Below are positions 17,933 through 26,212 of a DNA stretch of 64,000 bases, one piece after another. The notes beneath the pieces are model-generated. The model was not told where the DNA came from. It made no database searches and saw only the letters and a list, made by a program, of their open reading frames with translations. The position numbers and the translations under genes were made by a program. Position 1 is the stretch's first letter, and the number at the start of each line of letters is the position of its first letter. Source of the stretch: JAGQPD01 sp020426865 (GTDB taxonomy: Bacteria > Planctomycetota > Planctomycetia > Pirellulales > Pirellulaceae); assembly GCA_041399065.1 (NCBI GenBank), contig JAWKTN010000003.1:558001-622000 (forward strand), read 5' to 3'.

Positions 17933-19497
17933 TGTTTCGCACCTTCTGCGAGCCTTCGTTCCATGCGACTGACGATTAGGGCCAATGGGTAGCTCATCGC
18001 CATGTAGAGCAGCGCTGTAACGATCCCGAGTTCGACAACAGCATCGGCACTTTGAGCATGAATGTAATACCGTTTGCTCAATTCCTCGATGGTAATGACA
18101 GAACAGACAGCGGTATCCTTAAACAAGGCGATAAAGTCGTTCATGACCGGCGGGATCACCAATCGAAACGCTTGGGGAACAATGATCCGTCGCAGTGCAA
18201 GACTTTTTGACATTCCCAGCGATAGCGCCGCCTCCATCTGCCCACGAGGTATGGCCTGCAAACCCGCTCGATAGATTTCCGCCTCGTAGGCCGAGTAATT
18301 CAGCGACAAACCCAGGATGGCGGCCACAAGTGGTGGAAACGACAGGCCCAATTCGGGCAGCAGGAAAAAAATGACATATAACTGCAGTACCAGGGGTGTG
18401 CCGCGTACGACTTCCACGTATGTCCCTAAAACCCTGCGCAACCAAGCCGGGCCGTACAGTCTACCGACGGCGATGGACAGACCGGTAGCGACGGCCAGCG
18501 GCATCGAGATCACTGAAAGGAACACGGTCACGACCGCTCCCTGAAGCAACAGCGGAATCCGACGCAACAACATGACAGCGCGAGGTTCCTTCTGGCTCAA
18601 CGAAGAATCGTCAACGGATGGTGACACGTCAAGGTCGCGACGAAAACTACCCTGTTCGTTCGTTAGCAGGCCACGTTGTACCTGCATGGCATTCCACAAT
18701 CGATATTTTTCCAGCACGGCAGGGATCGCACCATCTTGCAACGACTCCAAAATCGCCGAATTCAATCTTTGTAGCAGGCGGGTGTCTTCCAGGCGGGTGA
18801 GCGCCACATAGTATCCGGGAGCGACCGGTTCATCCAATCGTCTCAGAGCCGGAAATCGCTGTTCATAATAGGTCACGATCGGCAGATCCTGGAGCGTCGC
18901 ATCGACACCATTGATGTTTAACTCGACGGCGCGCATCGCATTCACGTTCCCTTCGAAAACGAACAGATCAACCTGTTCTTTGAAGGTGTTTTTCAGATAG
19001 GTTTGAGCCGCCGAACCGCCAAGCACGGCGATTTTGGGGCGACCGCCGGTGACGTTGCCTAAATCCGCAATCGATTGAAACCGATCGTCATTGGCCCGCA
19101 CCATCATTTGCAACTGGTAGACATAGTAGGGGATGGTCGTGCCGTAACGTTCCGCCCAGATCGGCGTCCACTCGTACCCGTTCAGGACGATATCGACATC
19201 GCCCCGCTTCAGGAGGTCCGGCAGCTTGTCCCATTGCCCCTGCTTGAAGGATGCCGTGACACCCAGTTTTTCCGCAAGAATGCCCGCGATCTCCACCTCG
19301 AAGCCTTGATACTCCGTAGGGTCATCGTCACGCGGATAGACGAATGGGCCGCCCCCTTCGGCGTCGGCTCCCCAGATCAGAGTGCCTCGCTGTTTAATCA
19401 GATCCAGCGTATCGCCGCAAGCCGGCGTCGCATTGGGCACAATGACGGCGGCCAGCGCTAGCGCCCACGGCCACAATGATGAGAAAGCTTGTTCCAT
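17929..19497 (-). CDS. Fused periplasmic amino-acid-binding protein and ABC permease
   Basis: The 522-residue product joins two normally separate transporter parts. After a signal peptide (LALAAVIVPNATPACG), residues about 30-270 form a family-3 solute-binding domain (GTLIWGADAEGGGPFVY, YQGFEVEIAGILAEKLGV, AVLGGSAAQTYL). A linker then leads to a HisM/GlnP-type permease of about five transmembrane helices. Its cytoplasmic EAA loop reads QMEAALSLGMSKSLALRRII. Such SBP-permease fusions are known in several phyla and tether the receptor to the channel. It overlaps the ATPase gene by 4 bp; together they are a complete two-gene importer. Specificity among polar amino acids cannot be read. Confidence 0.9.
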   Translation of the reverse strand: MEQAFSSLWPWALALAAVIVPNATPACGDTLDLIKQRGTLIWGADAEGGGPFVYPRDDDPTEYQGFEVEIAGILAEKLGVTASFKQGQWDKLPDLLKRGDVDIVLNGYEWTPIWAERYGTTIPYYVYQLQMMVRANDDRFQSIADLGNVTGGRPKIAVLGGSAAQTYLKNTFKEQVDLFVFEGNVNAMRAVELNINGVDATLQDLPIVTYYEQRFPALRRLDEPVAPGYYVALTRLEDTRLLQRLNSAILESLQDGAIPAVLEKYRLWNAMQVQRGLLTNEQGSFRRDLDVSPSVDDSSLSQKEPRAVMLLRRIPLLLQGAVVTVFLSVISMPLAVATGLSIAVGRLYGPAWLRRVLGTYVEVVRGTPLVLQLYVIFFLLPELGLSFPPLVAAILGLSLNYSAYEAEIYRAGLQAIPRGQMEAALSLGMSKSLALRRIIVPQAFRLVIPPVMNDFIALFKDTAVCSVITIEELSKRYYIHAQSADAVVELGIVTALLYMAMSYPLALIVSRMERRLAEGAKH

Positions 19498-19551
19498 CGA
19501 ACCTCCATCACAACATGAGCACTGGCGTGGCGTAGAATGTTGATCCGCCGG

Positions 19552-20661
19552 TCACTCATGAACATATTTCGTGATCGCGTCTTCGACAAATTCCGCCAAC
19601 ATGATCGTTGAACGATTGTTGGTGGTGTATAGCACAAGAATCTTGCCGTCACGTGTCTGGATCATATACGGATACGCGAACGTGTTGTCGCCACCACCGA
19701 TATCACGGCGAAAGGCAAACGTCTTGCCCCGGTCTGTCGAGATCGCCACCGTCAGCGGTGTGCGATTATACATGTGGTCGTTGTAGACGATCGCGAGATG
19801 GCCGTTCGCGAGTCGTTCGACATCGATCGCCGAATTGGGATTCTTAAGATCCGTATTCACGGCGTCGGTCCAAGTGCGGCCGCCATCGTGCGAATCGGCG
19901 CGCAGGACGTAGCCACTTGTCGACGGCCCAAAGCCACCTCCCCGCCGCATGTAACATACCAGATCCTTGTCGGTCCACTGGACAACCTGTGGCTGTAGAT
20001 TTCCATTCGCTGATCGGATCCGACTCGATTCACTCCACTGACCCGTCGCGGGGTGATATCTCAAAAAGTAACTCGCTGTATCGTCGGCAGTCATTTCGCG
20101 ATCGTCACCGGTTTCGTGATACATGGGCAGCAGATAATCGCCATCCTGCAACACAATCGGCTTGCCACGCACCATACTTCCTCGCTCGTCACTGATCATG
20201 AACGAATCGGACCACGTCACCGCTCCATCGCGAGAAATCTTGGCCTTGACGCGCGCGTCCGACCAGGTCTTTCCTGCAAGATTCACATAGAATAGCCACA
20301 CAACACCATCCGGGGCCTGCCACACTACCGGATTTCCCTCCGCCTCATAGGGCGTGTCTGCTATCACCACCGGTGGCGACCACGTTCGTCCCCCCTCGCG
20401 CCGCGAACCGTATACCGCCGTGTCCTTGCTGTATTCACCAGCTCCGCCATAGTATGCCATGTATAAGTCACCGTCTGCCAACTCCGTTATCGACGCAGGA
20501 TGCTTGTAAATGCCGGGGTGCTCCGCACCAAACAGACGGTTCGTCTCGATATTCAGACTGGTATCGATCACAATGTCATCGCCGCGCACAGGGCTGCAGG
20601 GCGGCGTGATCAATGTGAACGTAAAAACACATAGCAATGTTTGTGCGACTTGTGAATGCAT
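19552..20661 (-). CDS. Sialidase-like BNR-repeat secreted protein
   Basis: The product has about 369 residues: a signal peptide after MHSQVAQTLLCVFTFTLITP, then a six-bladed sialidase/neuraminidase-type fold. Asp-box repeats (SxDxGxTW) are visible as SHDGGRTWTDA, SRDGAVTWSDS and STDRGKTFAF. HPGIYKHPASITELADGDLY and NPVVWQAPDGVVWLFYVN match planctomycete exo-alpha-sialidase-annotated proteins. Whether it cleaves sialic acid is uncertain; most members of this group act on other glycans. ATG 20661 is preferred; an ATG at 20700 is also possible. A decayed homologue lies directly upstream in the same orientation and in the same reading frame. Confidence 0.8.
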   Translation of the reverse strand: MHSQVAQTLLCVFTFTLITPPCSPVRGDDIVIDTSLNIETNRLFGAEHPGIYKHPASITELADGDLYMAYYGGAGEYSKDTAVYGSRREGGRTWSPPVVIADTPYEAEGNPVVWQAPDGVVWLFYVNLAGKTWSDARVKAKISRDGAVTWSDSFMISDERGSMVRGKPIVLQDGDYLLPMYHETGDDREMTADDTASYFLRYHPATGQWSESSRIRSANGNLQPQVVQWTDKDLVCYMRRGGGFGPSTSGYVLRADSHDGGRTWTDAVNTDLKNPNSAIDVERLANGHLAIVYNDHMYNRTPLTVAISTDRGKTFAFRRDIGGGDNTFAYPYMIQTRDGKILVLYTTNNRSTIMLAEFVEDAITKYVHE

Positions 20662-20769
20662 CAAGGTCAGTGTCCTCTGCGTCAATCGGTTAAGAAACAT
20701 CGATGGAATCTTCGGTCGTGAGTGGGTTTTCTTTGTGTGTTGCTCGTTACGGCTGGGACAGTCGGGGGA

Positions 20770-21157
20770 TTTTGCGGCTCGAACACGTTGCGGATCCCAA
20801 ATCGTCGCGGCAATGTATCGCTCAGGTCCCAACTGCCGATCCCAAATGTAGTAGGTCGTCACAATATTTCCGTTGGCACATTGTAGGCTGCGGGGGTACC
20901 CCAAGTCCCGTCCGCCGCCGTCACTCCGCAAAACAATTTCGTCACTCCATGTGTCACCGTCGTCGTGCGATAACCTGGCGCACATCTTATACGGGGGAGC
21001 GAGAAATCCGTACGTCAAACATCTCGCGGTACACTTCGACCTGCTTGACAATCCACGGAGAAGGGTTGCCATCCTGTGCCGCCACCTCTCGCATGGAGCA
21101 AAGATTCGCCGCAACCGTGGCGAACACGATACAAATTCCGCACCGGTACAATCTCAT
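20770..21157 (-). pseudogene. Decayed sialidase-like gene: signal peptide joined to C-terminal remnant
   Basis: An ATG at 21157 starts a plausible signal peptide (CGICIVFATVAANLCSM) followed by about 25 residues ending VYREMFDV. In a different frame the sequence then resumes with FLAPPYKMCARLSHDDGDTW, GGGRDLGYPRSLQCANGNIV and ERYIAATIWDP. These are the terminal Asp-box and end of a sialidase-family protein. Roughly 300 central residues are missing and the two ends are out of frame, so this is an internal-deletion remnant. The remnant has no stop before the intact sialidase-like gene, which creates a misleadingly long open frame. Confidence 0.72.
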
Positions 21158-21224
21158 CGCTGCCTCTCTCGGAATGAATCGCCAACGTAACTACCCACTA
21201 GCGCAGCAAGACAGGCCACGCTCG

Positions 21225-22058
21225 TCATGGCGATGATGTCCGAAGACGACGTTGAAAGAGCGACTTCATTTCCGCCCACGACTGTTCATCGGCCGCCTTG
21301 TTATAGGCAATTCCCGGGATGCCCACACTGTCCGCCGTCGGTACAGTAAAACTGTGCTTGGCTCCGGGATAGGCGATGAATGTCAGTTGCGAAGGGCCTT
21401 TCGCAATTCCGTCCTTAAACGCCTTCACGGCATCTTGACCAACAAATGTGTCGTCGGCACCATGGCAAACTAATAGCTCTGCCTTGATCGATTTAGCTTC
21501 GGCCTCCGTCGCTGGTGGGAGAGCAGCGTGGAATGTGGCGACGGCCTTCAGGTCGGCACCCGTATAGGCGAGTTGTAGCGCGGTCGCGCCGCCGAAACAA
21601 TAGCCGACCGCCGCCACAGGTTGCTTGTCACACTGCGACTGCGACGTTAAAACACGCAGTGCCGCTTCCGCGCGACGCCGCCAGTCCTGGACGTTGGCCC
21701 GGACTTCTCCCGCCATTTTGCCAGCGTCCTGAGGATGGTCAAACGTCTTGCCGCCGCCATAGATGTCTGCGGCAAAGGCAACGTATCCAAGCCCGGCCAA
21801 CTGTTCGGTTCGCTGACGGGCATAATCGTTCAATCCCCACCATTCATGCAAGACCAACACCCCCGGACGCAATCCTTGCACCGAGTCGTCCCACGCCAGA
21901 AAACCACGACATTCCAGCTCGCCGTGCTTGTAGGCAATCTCCTTGGTTTGGATCTCCGCGAACGCGTCATCGTGAACTAATGTCAGCAAGCTTGCGGACA
22001 GCCCCGTCAAGATAATCGAATGAACGATCAACGGTAATCGGCATGAATTCCAGCGCAT
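21225..22058 (-). CDS. Dienelactone hydrolase family protein, exported
   Basis: The 277-residue alpha/beta hydrolase has a signal peptide (LIVHSIILTGLSASLLTLV). LRPGVLVLHEWWGLNDYARQ is the family's oxyanion-side signature, and AVGYCFGGATALQ holds the nucleophile Cys of dienelactone hydrolases. Asp in LLVCHGADDTFVG and His in YPGAKHSFTVP complete the triad. A periplasmic location is inferred from the leader. The true substrate is unknown; exported members are common in planctomycetes and may act on lactones or esters from polysaccharide breakdown. Confidence 0.9.
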   Translation of the reverse strand: MRWNSCRLPLIVHSIILTGLSASLLTLVHDDAFAEIQTKEIAYKHGELECRGFLAWDDSVQGLRPGVLVLHEWWGLNDYARQRTEQLAGLGYVAFAADIYGGGKTFDHPQDAGKMAGEVRANVQDWRRRAEAALRVLTSQSQCDKQPVAAVGYCFGGATALQLAYTGADLKAVATFHAALPPATEAEAKSIKAELLVCHGADDTFVGQDAVKAFKDGIAKGPSQLTFIAYPGAKHSFTVPTADSVGIPGIAYNKAADEQSWAEMKSLFQRRLRTSSP

Positions 22059-22170
22059 CGCACAACTCCTCTTGTTTCTGAAAAACTCGCACTCCGGGCG
22101 CCTAGTATCAGGAACGTACGGTCAGTCGTCAATTCGCTATTGAGTCAAGACGTAGATTTTATCGCAAATC

Positions 22171-23988
22171 TTACAACTGCAATTGATCCGCAATGATGAC
22201 GCCGATCGATGCCGTCTCACCATCGGCCAACACCACGCCCACAAGATCACCATCGCTGGCAGAAAGGGCACAGCCACCGTGCCACTGCGGTCCGACAGAA
22301 AGTGGCGGAGAAATCGTCCATTGACCTTCGGTTGGCTGCAAATGACTCTTGGATACGGGAATCGTGGATTGCCCGGGGCCAGCGACGAGCAGTAAATCTT
22401 CGGTGTTGAGGGGAGCTCGTACGCGGCTGAGTTCCCAACGGGGAAAGTCGAGCGGCAATTCAAATTCTCGCAAATGGCGCCGCCTCACCCGGCCAGAGGA
22501 TGCGATCGAGGCTCCTCCGTTGTTGGCGTCCCCGGCTAATTCTTCGTAGCGTTTGCCCGCCACTTCAAACCACGACCCTGCTAGCGGTGCGACAACGTCC
22601 GCAGGCCCCAAGATGCTGCCATCGTCCAAGGGAACCACCCAACCATAGTGCGTGGACGAACGATAGATGCCAAACCGCCTTCTTTCGGTTCGGGCTGCTG
22701 CCCGCAGTAATTCGGGAACATCGCCCGCTTGCCTTGTTGGCAAACCAAACGACATGCGTGGCGCCCACTGGAGCCACCGTTCCTCCGGGCGTAATGCCAT
22801 AGGGAATCGTTCACCTTTGGTCACCCGATTGCCCGGTGGATCGGGTGTCGCCATGGCGACACCCCCCGCGGCAATCGTCGACAGCGTCTCAATATCCATA
22901 TCGATCCCGCGCCAACCGAGCCGAAAATCGATTCCGCTGACACTCCAGAACACCGAGTTCTTGCGCACGATACTTTCATATTCCGGCTTGATACCAACCC
23001 GAGCTTCCACGTTTGTGGTGTCGCGCGCCAGGCCTACCGACAACACTTGTCCCACTTCAACGCCTCGGTACGTAAGTGGTGCTCCGGCCTGCAATCCGGC
23101 CCGTTCGGGAGAGACAAGGAGGATTGTCAGTCCGGCATCTACATCTTCGGCAACCGCGATGGGCTCTTCCAATCCCACAAAATGGTGTGACACAGGCAAG
23201 GAATCACCTGCGGGACGAACGGCCAAATGTCGACCACCTACAATCGTCTCCAAACCGCTCACATTTCCGACTCGGACCTGCGGTCGCTCGATCCAAAATT
23301 GGCTTCCTTCGCGTGCCAGTCCGGCCGCCGCCTCAGCCAGTTGCACCGCAACTTCGACGTTCCGCAAGTCATCCGATAGCCCGATCCCCACTACCTCTCC
23401 CACGATGATACCACGATGTTTGAGTGGATCGCCAACCTGTAAGCCACGTCCATCCGCAAACGTGATCGTAATCTGCGCAGGTGCGGGTGCCAGCAACGTT
23501 TGCGGCGCAGCGACACCCTCGAACGCATAAACCCGCGGACCGTCGGTCGGTCCCGGTTGTACTCCAACGTACTTGGGTCCCATCACCGTATCCAATCCCT
23601 CGACACGCGATAAGCTCAACCGTGGTCGCTCAATCCAAAACCGCGTCCCTTCGCGGGCTAAAGACGAAGCGCTGCTGTTGAGCTCTAGTCGCACAAGGAT
23701 CTCGCGCATGTCGGGACCAAGCTCGACACTCTTGACCACGCCGATGTCAATTCCGCGATAACGTACCGCGTCACCGGCCTGCAAACCGTATCCATCCGTG
23801 AACGTCACTTCCACCGTTGGACCGACGGGACGCCACTGAACCGCAACCAAGACCAAAGAGAATACCACACACAGTGCCGTCACGACCCATAAACGCGATA
23901 GCGACCGTGTTGACGTCAGCGAGCGAACGGGTCGTGTGTGTGCCACAGGCACGTCGTCGCAAGAACCAGATTGCGAGTGCTCATTCAT
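22171..23988 (-). CDS. PqiB-like MCE-domain lipid transport protein
   Basis: The 605-residue product has one N-terminal transmembrane helix (VVTALCVVFSLVLVAVQW) and three MCE/MlaD domains. Each opens with a similar phrase: GYGLQAGDAVRYRGIDIGVV, GRGLQVGDPLKHRGIIVGEV and RAGLQAGAPLTYRGVEVGQV. FWIERP repeats close the blocks. This is the architecture of PqiB/YebT, which form hexameric rings bridging the envelope and move lipids between membranes. The C-terminal 180 residues after the third domain are not recognised. The start overlaps the stop of the PqiA-like gene by 4 bp (ATGA), matching the pqiAB order. Confidence 0.88.
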   Translation of the reverse strand: MNEHSQSGSCDDVPVAHTRPVRSLTSTRSLSRLWVVTALCVVFSLVLVAVQWRPVGPTVEVTFTDGYGLQAGDAVRYRGIDIGVVKSVELGPDMREILVRLELNSSASSLAREGTRFWIERPRLSLSRVEGLDTVMGPKYVGVQPGPTDGPRVYAFEGVAAPQTLLAPAPAQITITFADGRGLQVGDPLKHRGIIVGEVVGIGLSDDLRNVEVAVQLAEAAAGLAREGSQFWIERPQVRVGNVSGLETIVGGRHLAVRPAGDSLPVSHHFVGLEEPIAVAEDVDAGLTILLVSPERAGLQAGAPLTYRGVEVGQVLSVGLARDTTNVEARVGIKPEYESIVRKNSVFWSVSGIDFRLGWRGIDMDIETLSTIAAGGVAMATPDPPGNRVTKGERFPMALRPEERWLQWAPRMSFGLPTRQAGDVPELLRAAARTERRRFGIYRSSTHYGWVVPLDDGSILGPADVVAPLAGSWFEVAGKRYEELAGDANNGGASIASSGRVRRRHLREFELPLDFPRWELSRVRAPLNTEDLLLVAGPGQSTIPVSKSHLQPTEGQWTISPPLSVGPQWHGGCALSASDGDLVGVVLADGETASIGVIIADQLQL

Positions 23989-24590
23989 ATTCGGCGTTCC
24001 TCAACCTCGTCCCAAATCAGATGGGGATCGAAGCTAAGCGATGCCACCATGCTGGCCACGACACACAATACAAATGCCACAACCGCCGACCCCAAATGAA
24101 ACTGGACGAGATTGCCCAACTTGACCAACGTCACTAAAAACGCCAGCAACATCACATCCATCATGCTCCATTTTCCCAAGTGCTCGACGATCCGATAGGT
24201 CCACGATCGATGCCGTCGATTGAGAATCCCCAGCAGGCTTAGCTCCAGTAACAGCACGATTTTGACGATCGGAAAGATAAACGAGAATAGCAGGACAACG
24301 ATCCCCACGAACCAGCTTCCATGAAGAATTAGTTCGAACGTGCCGACCAATAGGCTGGAATGATGATGATGTCCCAAGCGTTCGATTTCCACGATCGGCA
24401 ACAGCACGGCCGGCCAGAACAGCACGAATGCGGCCGTTGCAGCCGCGGCAGTGCGGTTGGCAGCCAGTGCTCGGTCCGCCGGACGGTGGATCGTCGCTCC
24501 ACAACGGACACACATCGCGACTTCCCCCGCAGTTGTCGCCGGTAGCCGATGGATCAATCCACAACAATGGCAAGCCTTCAATAACGGCAT
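23985..24590 (-). CDS. PqiA-like membrane protein
   Basis: The 201-residue protein opens with a zinc-ribbon-like segment (ACHCCGLIHRLP, then AMCVRCGATIHRP). About four transmembrane helices of the PqiA family follow, including LPIVEIERLG, FPIVKIVLLLELSLLG and GKWSMMDVMLLAFLVTLVKL. PqiA is the inner-membrane partner of the MCE protein PqiB. The usual duplicated PqiA unit is present here as a single copy, so the protein is about half the Escherichia coli length. It is coupled to the MCE gene by a 4-bp overlap. Confidence 0.88.
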   Translation of the reverse strand: MPLLKACHCCGLIHRLPATTAGEVAMCVRCGATIHRPADRALAANRTAAAATAAFVLFWPAVLLPIVEIERLGHHHHSSLLVGTFELILHGSWFVGIVVLLFSFIFPIVKIVLLLELSLLGILNRRHRSWTYRIVEHLGKWSMMDVMLLAFLVTLVKLGNLVQFHLGSAVVAFVLCVVASMVASLSFDPHLIWDEVEERRI

Positions 24591-24626
24591 GGCCGCATCC
24601 CCTTGGGACGATCGTCACGCAATCGC

Positions 24627-25658
24627 TTATGGCCCTTGTTCTAGCAACTGTTTGAGTTGCTGCAAAGGACTTGTGGCATTACCTTGCGGTGTCTTGGTCA
24701 GGTCCCAGGCTAAAAGCCATTCGGTAGATTGCGACTGCAGACCGAAATCGTCCTTGAGTCGACGCTGGAAGTCCGGCATATGAGCCGCACCGTAGAAAAT
24801 GGCCAACTTCTGCTTGCCTTTCGCCAATTGAGATTGAAGCACTCGCACCGCTGCCGCGTTGCGATCTTGGACCAGCATCTTATTGAGTGTCGGGCCTAGA
24901 CCAGCTTCTAACATCCCCGATTCGGCGAATTGTTCGGCAAGCATCGTCTTCACCCGTTTGGGTGCGGCCGGATCGCCAAGCAACGAGAAGAGATCAACGT
25001 CGATCTTGTTGCCTTGTGCCTGCTGCTGTTGAGCCTGCAGGTTGGCTTGCCGCATCGCTTCCGCCGTAGCGCTCAAGAATATCGTAAACGGAGTATCGCC
25101 GCGTTCTTTCATCGCCTTTCCAATGGCTTCTGGCGACATGTCGGCGTGCACAAAATTGGCTCCGGTATAGTCGACGCATTCTAATTGGGACGACAACTGC
25201 AGAAAGTCCTTGGACATGTCTTGGAGCATCGAAACCGGGTTGCCGCTCCGCTGGCCACCGCCGGCGGGAACCCGGGTTCCCGCCGGGGCGACCAATTCGT
25301 AAAGCACAGCATCGTAATCGGCAAATCGCTGGTTCAAGGTGTCGTAATACTCCCGTTCGCCAATGTGAACCGCACTCACCAAATCCACAACTGCGCCACC
25401 TTCGGGAGCCTGAAAGCGGACGACCGCCACTTCCATGCGCAACGGGGTCCCCGCATCGTCCCGCACGAGCCGGATAAACCGCGCCGGCTCATCCACCGGA
25501 TCGCGTTCCCCGTCCTTGGGGTCCTTCGACTTCGTTGCCCCCTCGCCGGCAGGCTCTTGCGCTCGACAAGGTATCGCCGGTGCGATCAGCACCGAATAAA
25601 CGGAAAGCAGCAGCATCGGGATGCAACAGCAAGTCCAGTAGGATTGGCTCGATTTCAT
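24627..25658 (-). CDS. TraB/GumN-like exported protein
   Basis: The product has about 343 residues with a signal peptide (CIPMLLLSVYSVLIAPAIPC) and then a charged, low-complexity linker. The body shows a conserved pattern, VDLVSAVHIGEREYYDTLNQ near the start and KLAIFYGAAHMPDFQRRL near the end. It resembles TraB/GumN/PrgY-family proteins, whose paired His/Glu residues suggest a metal-dependent hydrolase or protease fold. A Gln-rich helix (LQAQQQQAQG) lies in the middle. The assignment is by pattern and moderately secure. It lies 36 bp upstream of the PqiA-like gene, so it could be the first gene of that operon. Confidence 0.62.
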   Translation of the reverse strand: MKSSQSYWTCCCIPMLLLSVYSVLIAPAIPCRAQEPAGEGATKSKDPKDGERDPVDEPARFIRLVRDDAGTPLRMEVAVVRFQAPEGGAVVDLVSAVHIGEREYYDTLNQRFADYDAVLYELVAPAGTRVPAGGGQRSGNPVSMLQDMSKDFLQLSSQLECVDYTGANFVHADMSPEAIGKAMKERGDTPFTIFLSATAEAMRQANLQAQQQQAQGNKIDVDLFSLLGDPAAPKRVKTMLAEQFAESGMLEAGLGPTLNKMLVQDRNAAAVRVLQSQLAKGKQKLAIFYGAAHMPDFQRRLKDDFGLQSQSTEWLLAWDLTKTPQGNATSPLQQLKQLLEQGP

Positions 25659-25924
25659 GGACGCTCCTTTCGAGGAAGTACCAGGCAACACGCAATGGCG
25701 ACGGCAGATTTCTAACTACCGCGCCGCGCATGCCGTATTATATACGATCAATGCTCGGGGCACCCGCGCCGATCTCAACGTGAACGCGAATGCGAGACAG
25801 CGGCCTCCAACTAGATGTTTCGCTTTTCAGCGTCGGATATCGAAACGATGACGGTTCGATTCCGGAAAATTTCGTATCGGCTCCGCACCACATGCGCGAC
25901 CCAATCGGAATTCGGTATTGCCCC

Positions 25925-26009
25925 GTTCTCCCCCACAGGGAGCCGCGCAGAACGCGAGACATGACTATGTCAAGTTTTTCCGCAGCTCCTTATGGAGGAC
26001 AAGGATGGG
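25925..26009. repeat. Imperfect inverted-repeat element, degenerate dispersed repeat
   Basis: The left arm TCCCCCACAGGGAGCCGCGC and the right arm, read on the other strand as TCCTCCATAAGGAGCTGCGG, flank a palindromic centre GACATGACTATGTC at 25957-25970. The right arm matches a third copy at 27846-27861 (15 of 16 bases) on the far side of the DUF1598 gene, in opposite orientation. Confidence 0.5.
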
Positions 26010-26118
26010 AGTGCGGGAGGAAGAAGCGGGACCAGTGCCAATTGCGCAACACCGTCCACCCGCCAAATCGGCCTTCAACAACATCTTTGACAGGCCACGC
26101 TGATGGACAGTTGGTGTT

Positions 26119-26196
26119 ACCCAGCTGGAAAGTTAAAACGCTGGAAAGTTAAAAAGTTGCCCCAGCTGGAAAGTCACCCAGACATCCCAGCTGGAA
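26119..26196 (+). repeat. Short tandem repeat in 3' flank of DUF1598 gene
   Basis: Four partial copies of (CCCA)GCTGGAAAGTTAAAA occur, starting near 26120, 26139, 26160 and 26186. The first two are nearly perfect and adjacent; the others lack the A-rich end. They lie 17 bp past the stop of the minus-strand gene at 26213. Confidence 0.6.
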
Positions 26197-26212
26197 CGAA
26201 CGTGGCGAGGCC

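Larger units (their letters stand above)
25659..26212. other. Gene-free region with repeat elements
   Basis: No convincing gene is seen. It contains two separate repeat structures, annotated individually: an imperfect inverted repeat at about 25925-26009 and a short tandem repeat at 26119-26196. Confidence 0.5.

Noticed and set aside
19552..21114. Single 520-residue sialidase-like protein
   Set aside because: The N-terminal 110 residues are a C-terminal remnant of a second gene; an internal ATG with a signal peptide marks the real start.
26119..26196. CRISPR-like array
   Set aside because: Units are too short, degenerate and without regular spacers; no cas genes are in the window.
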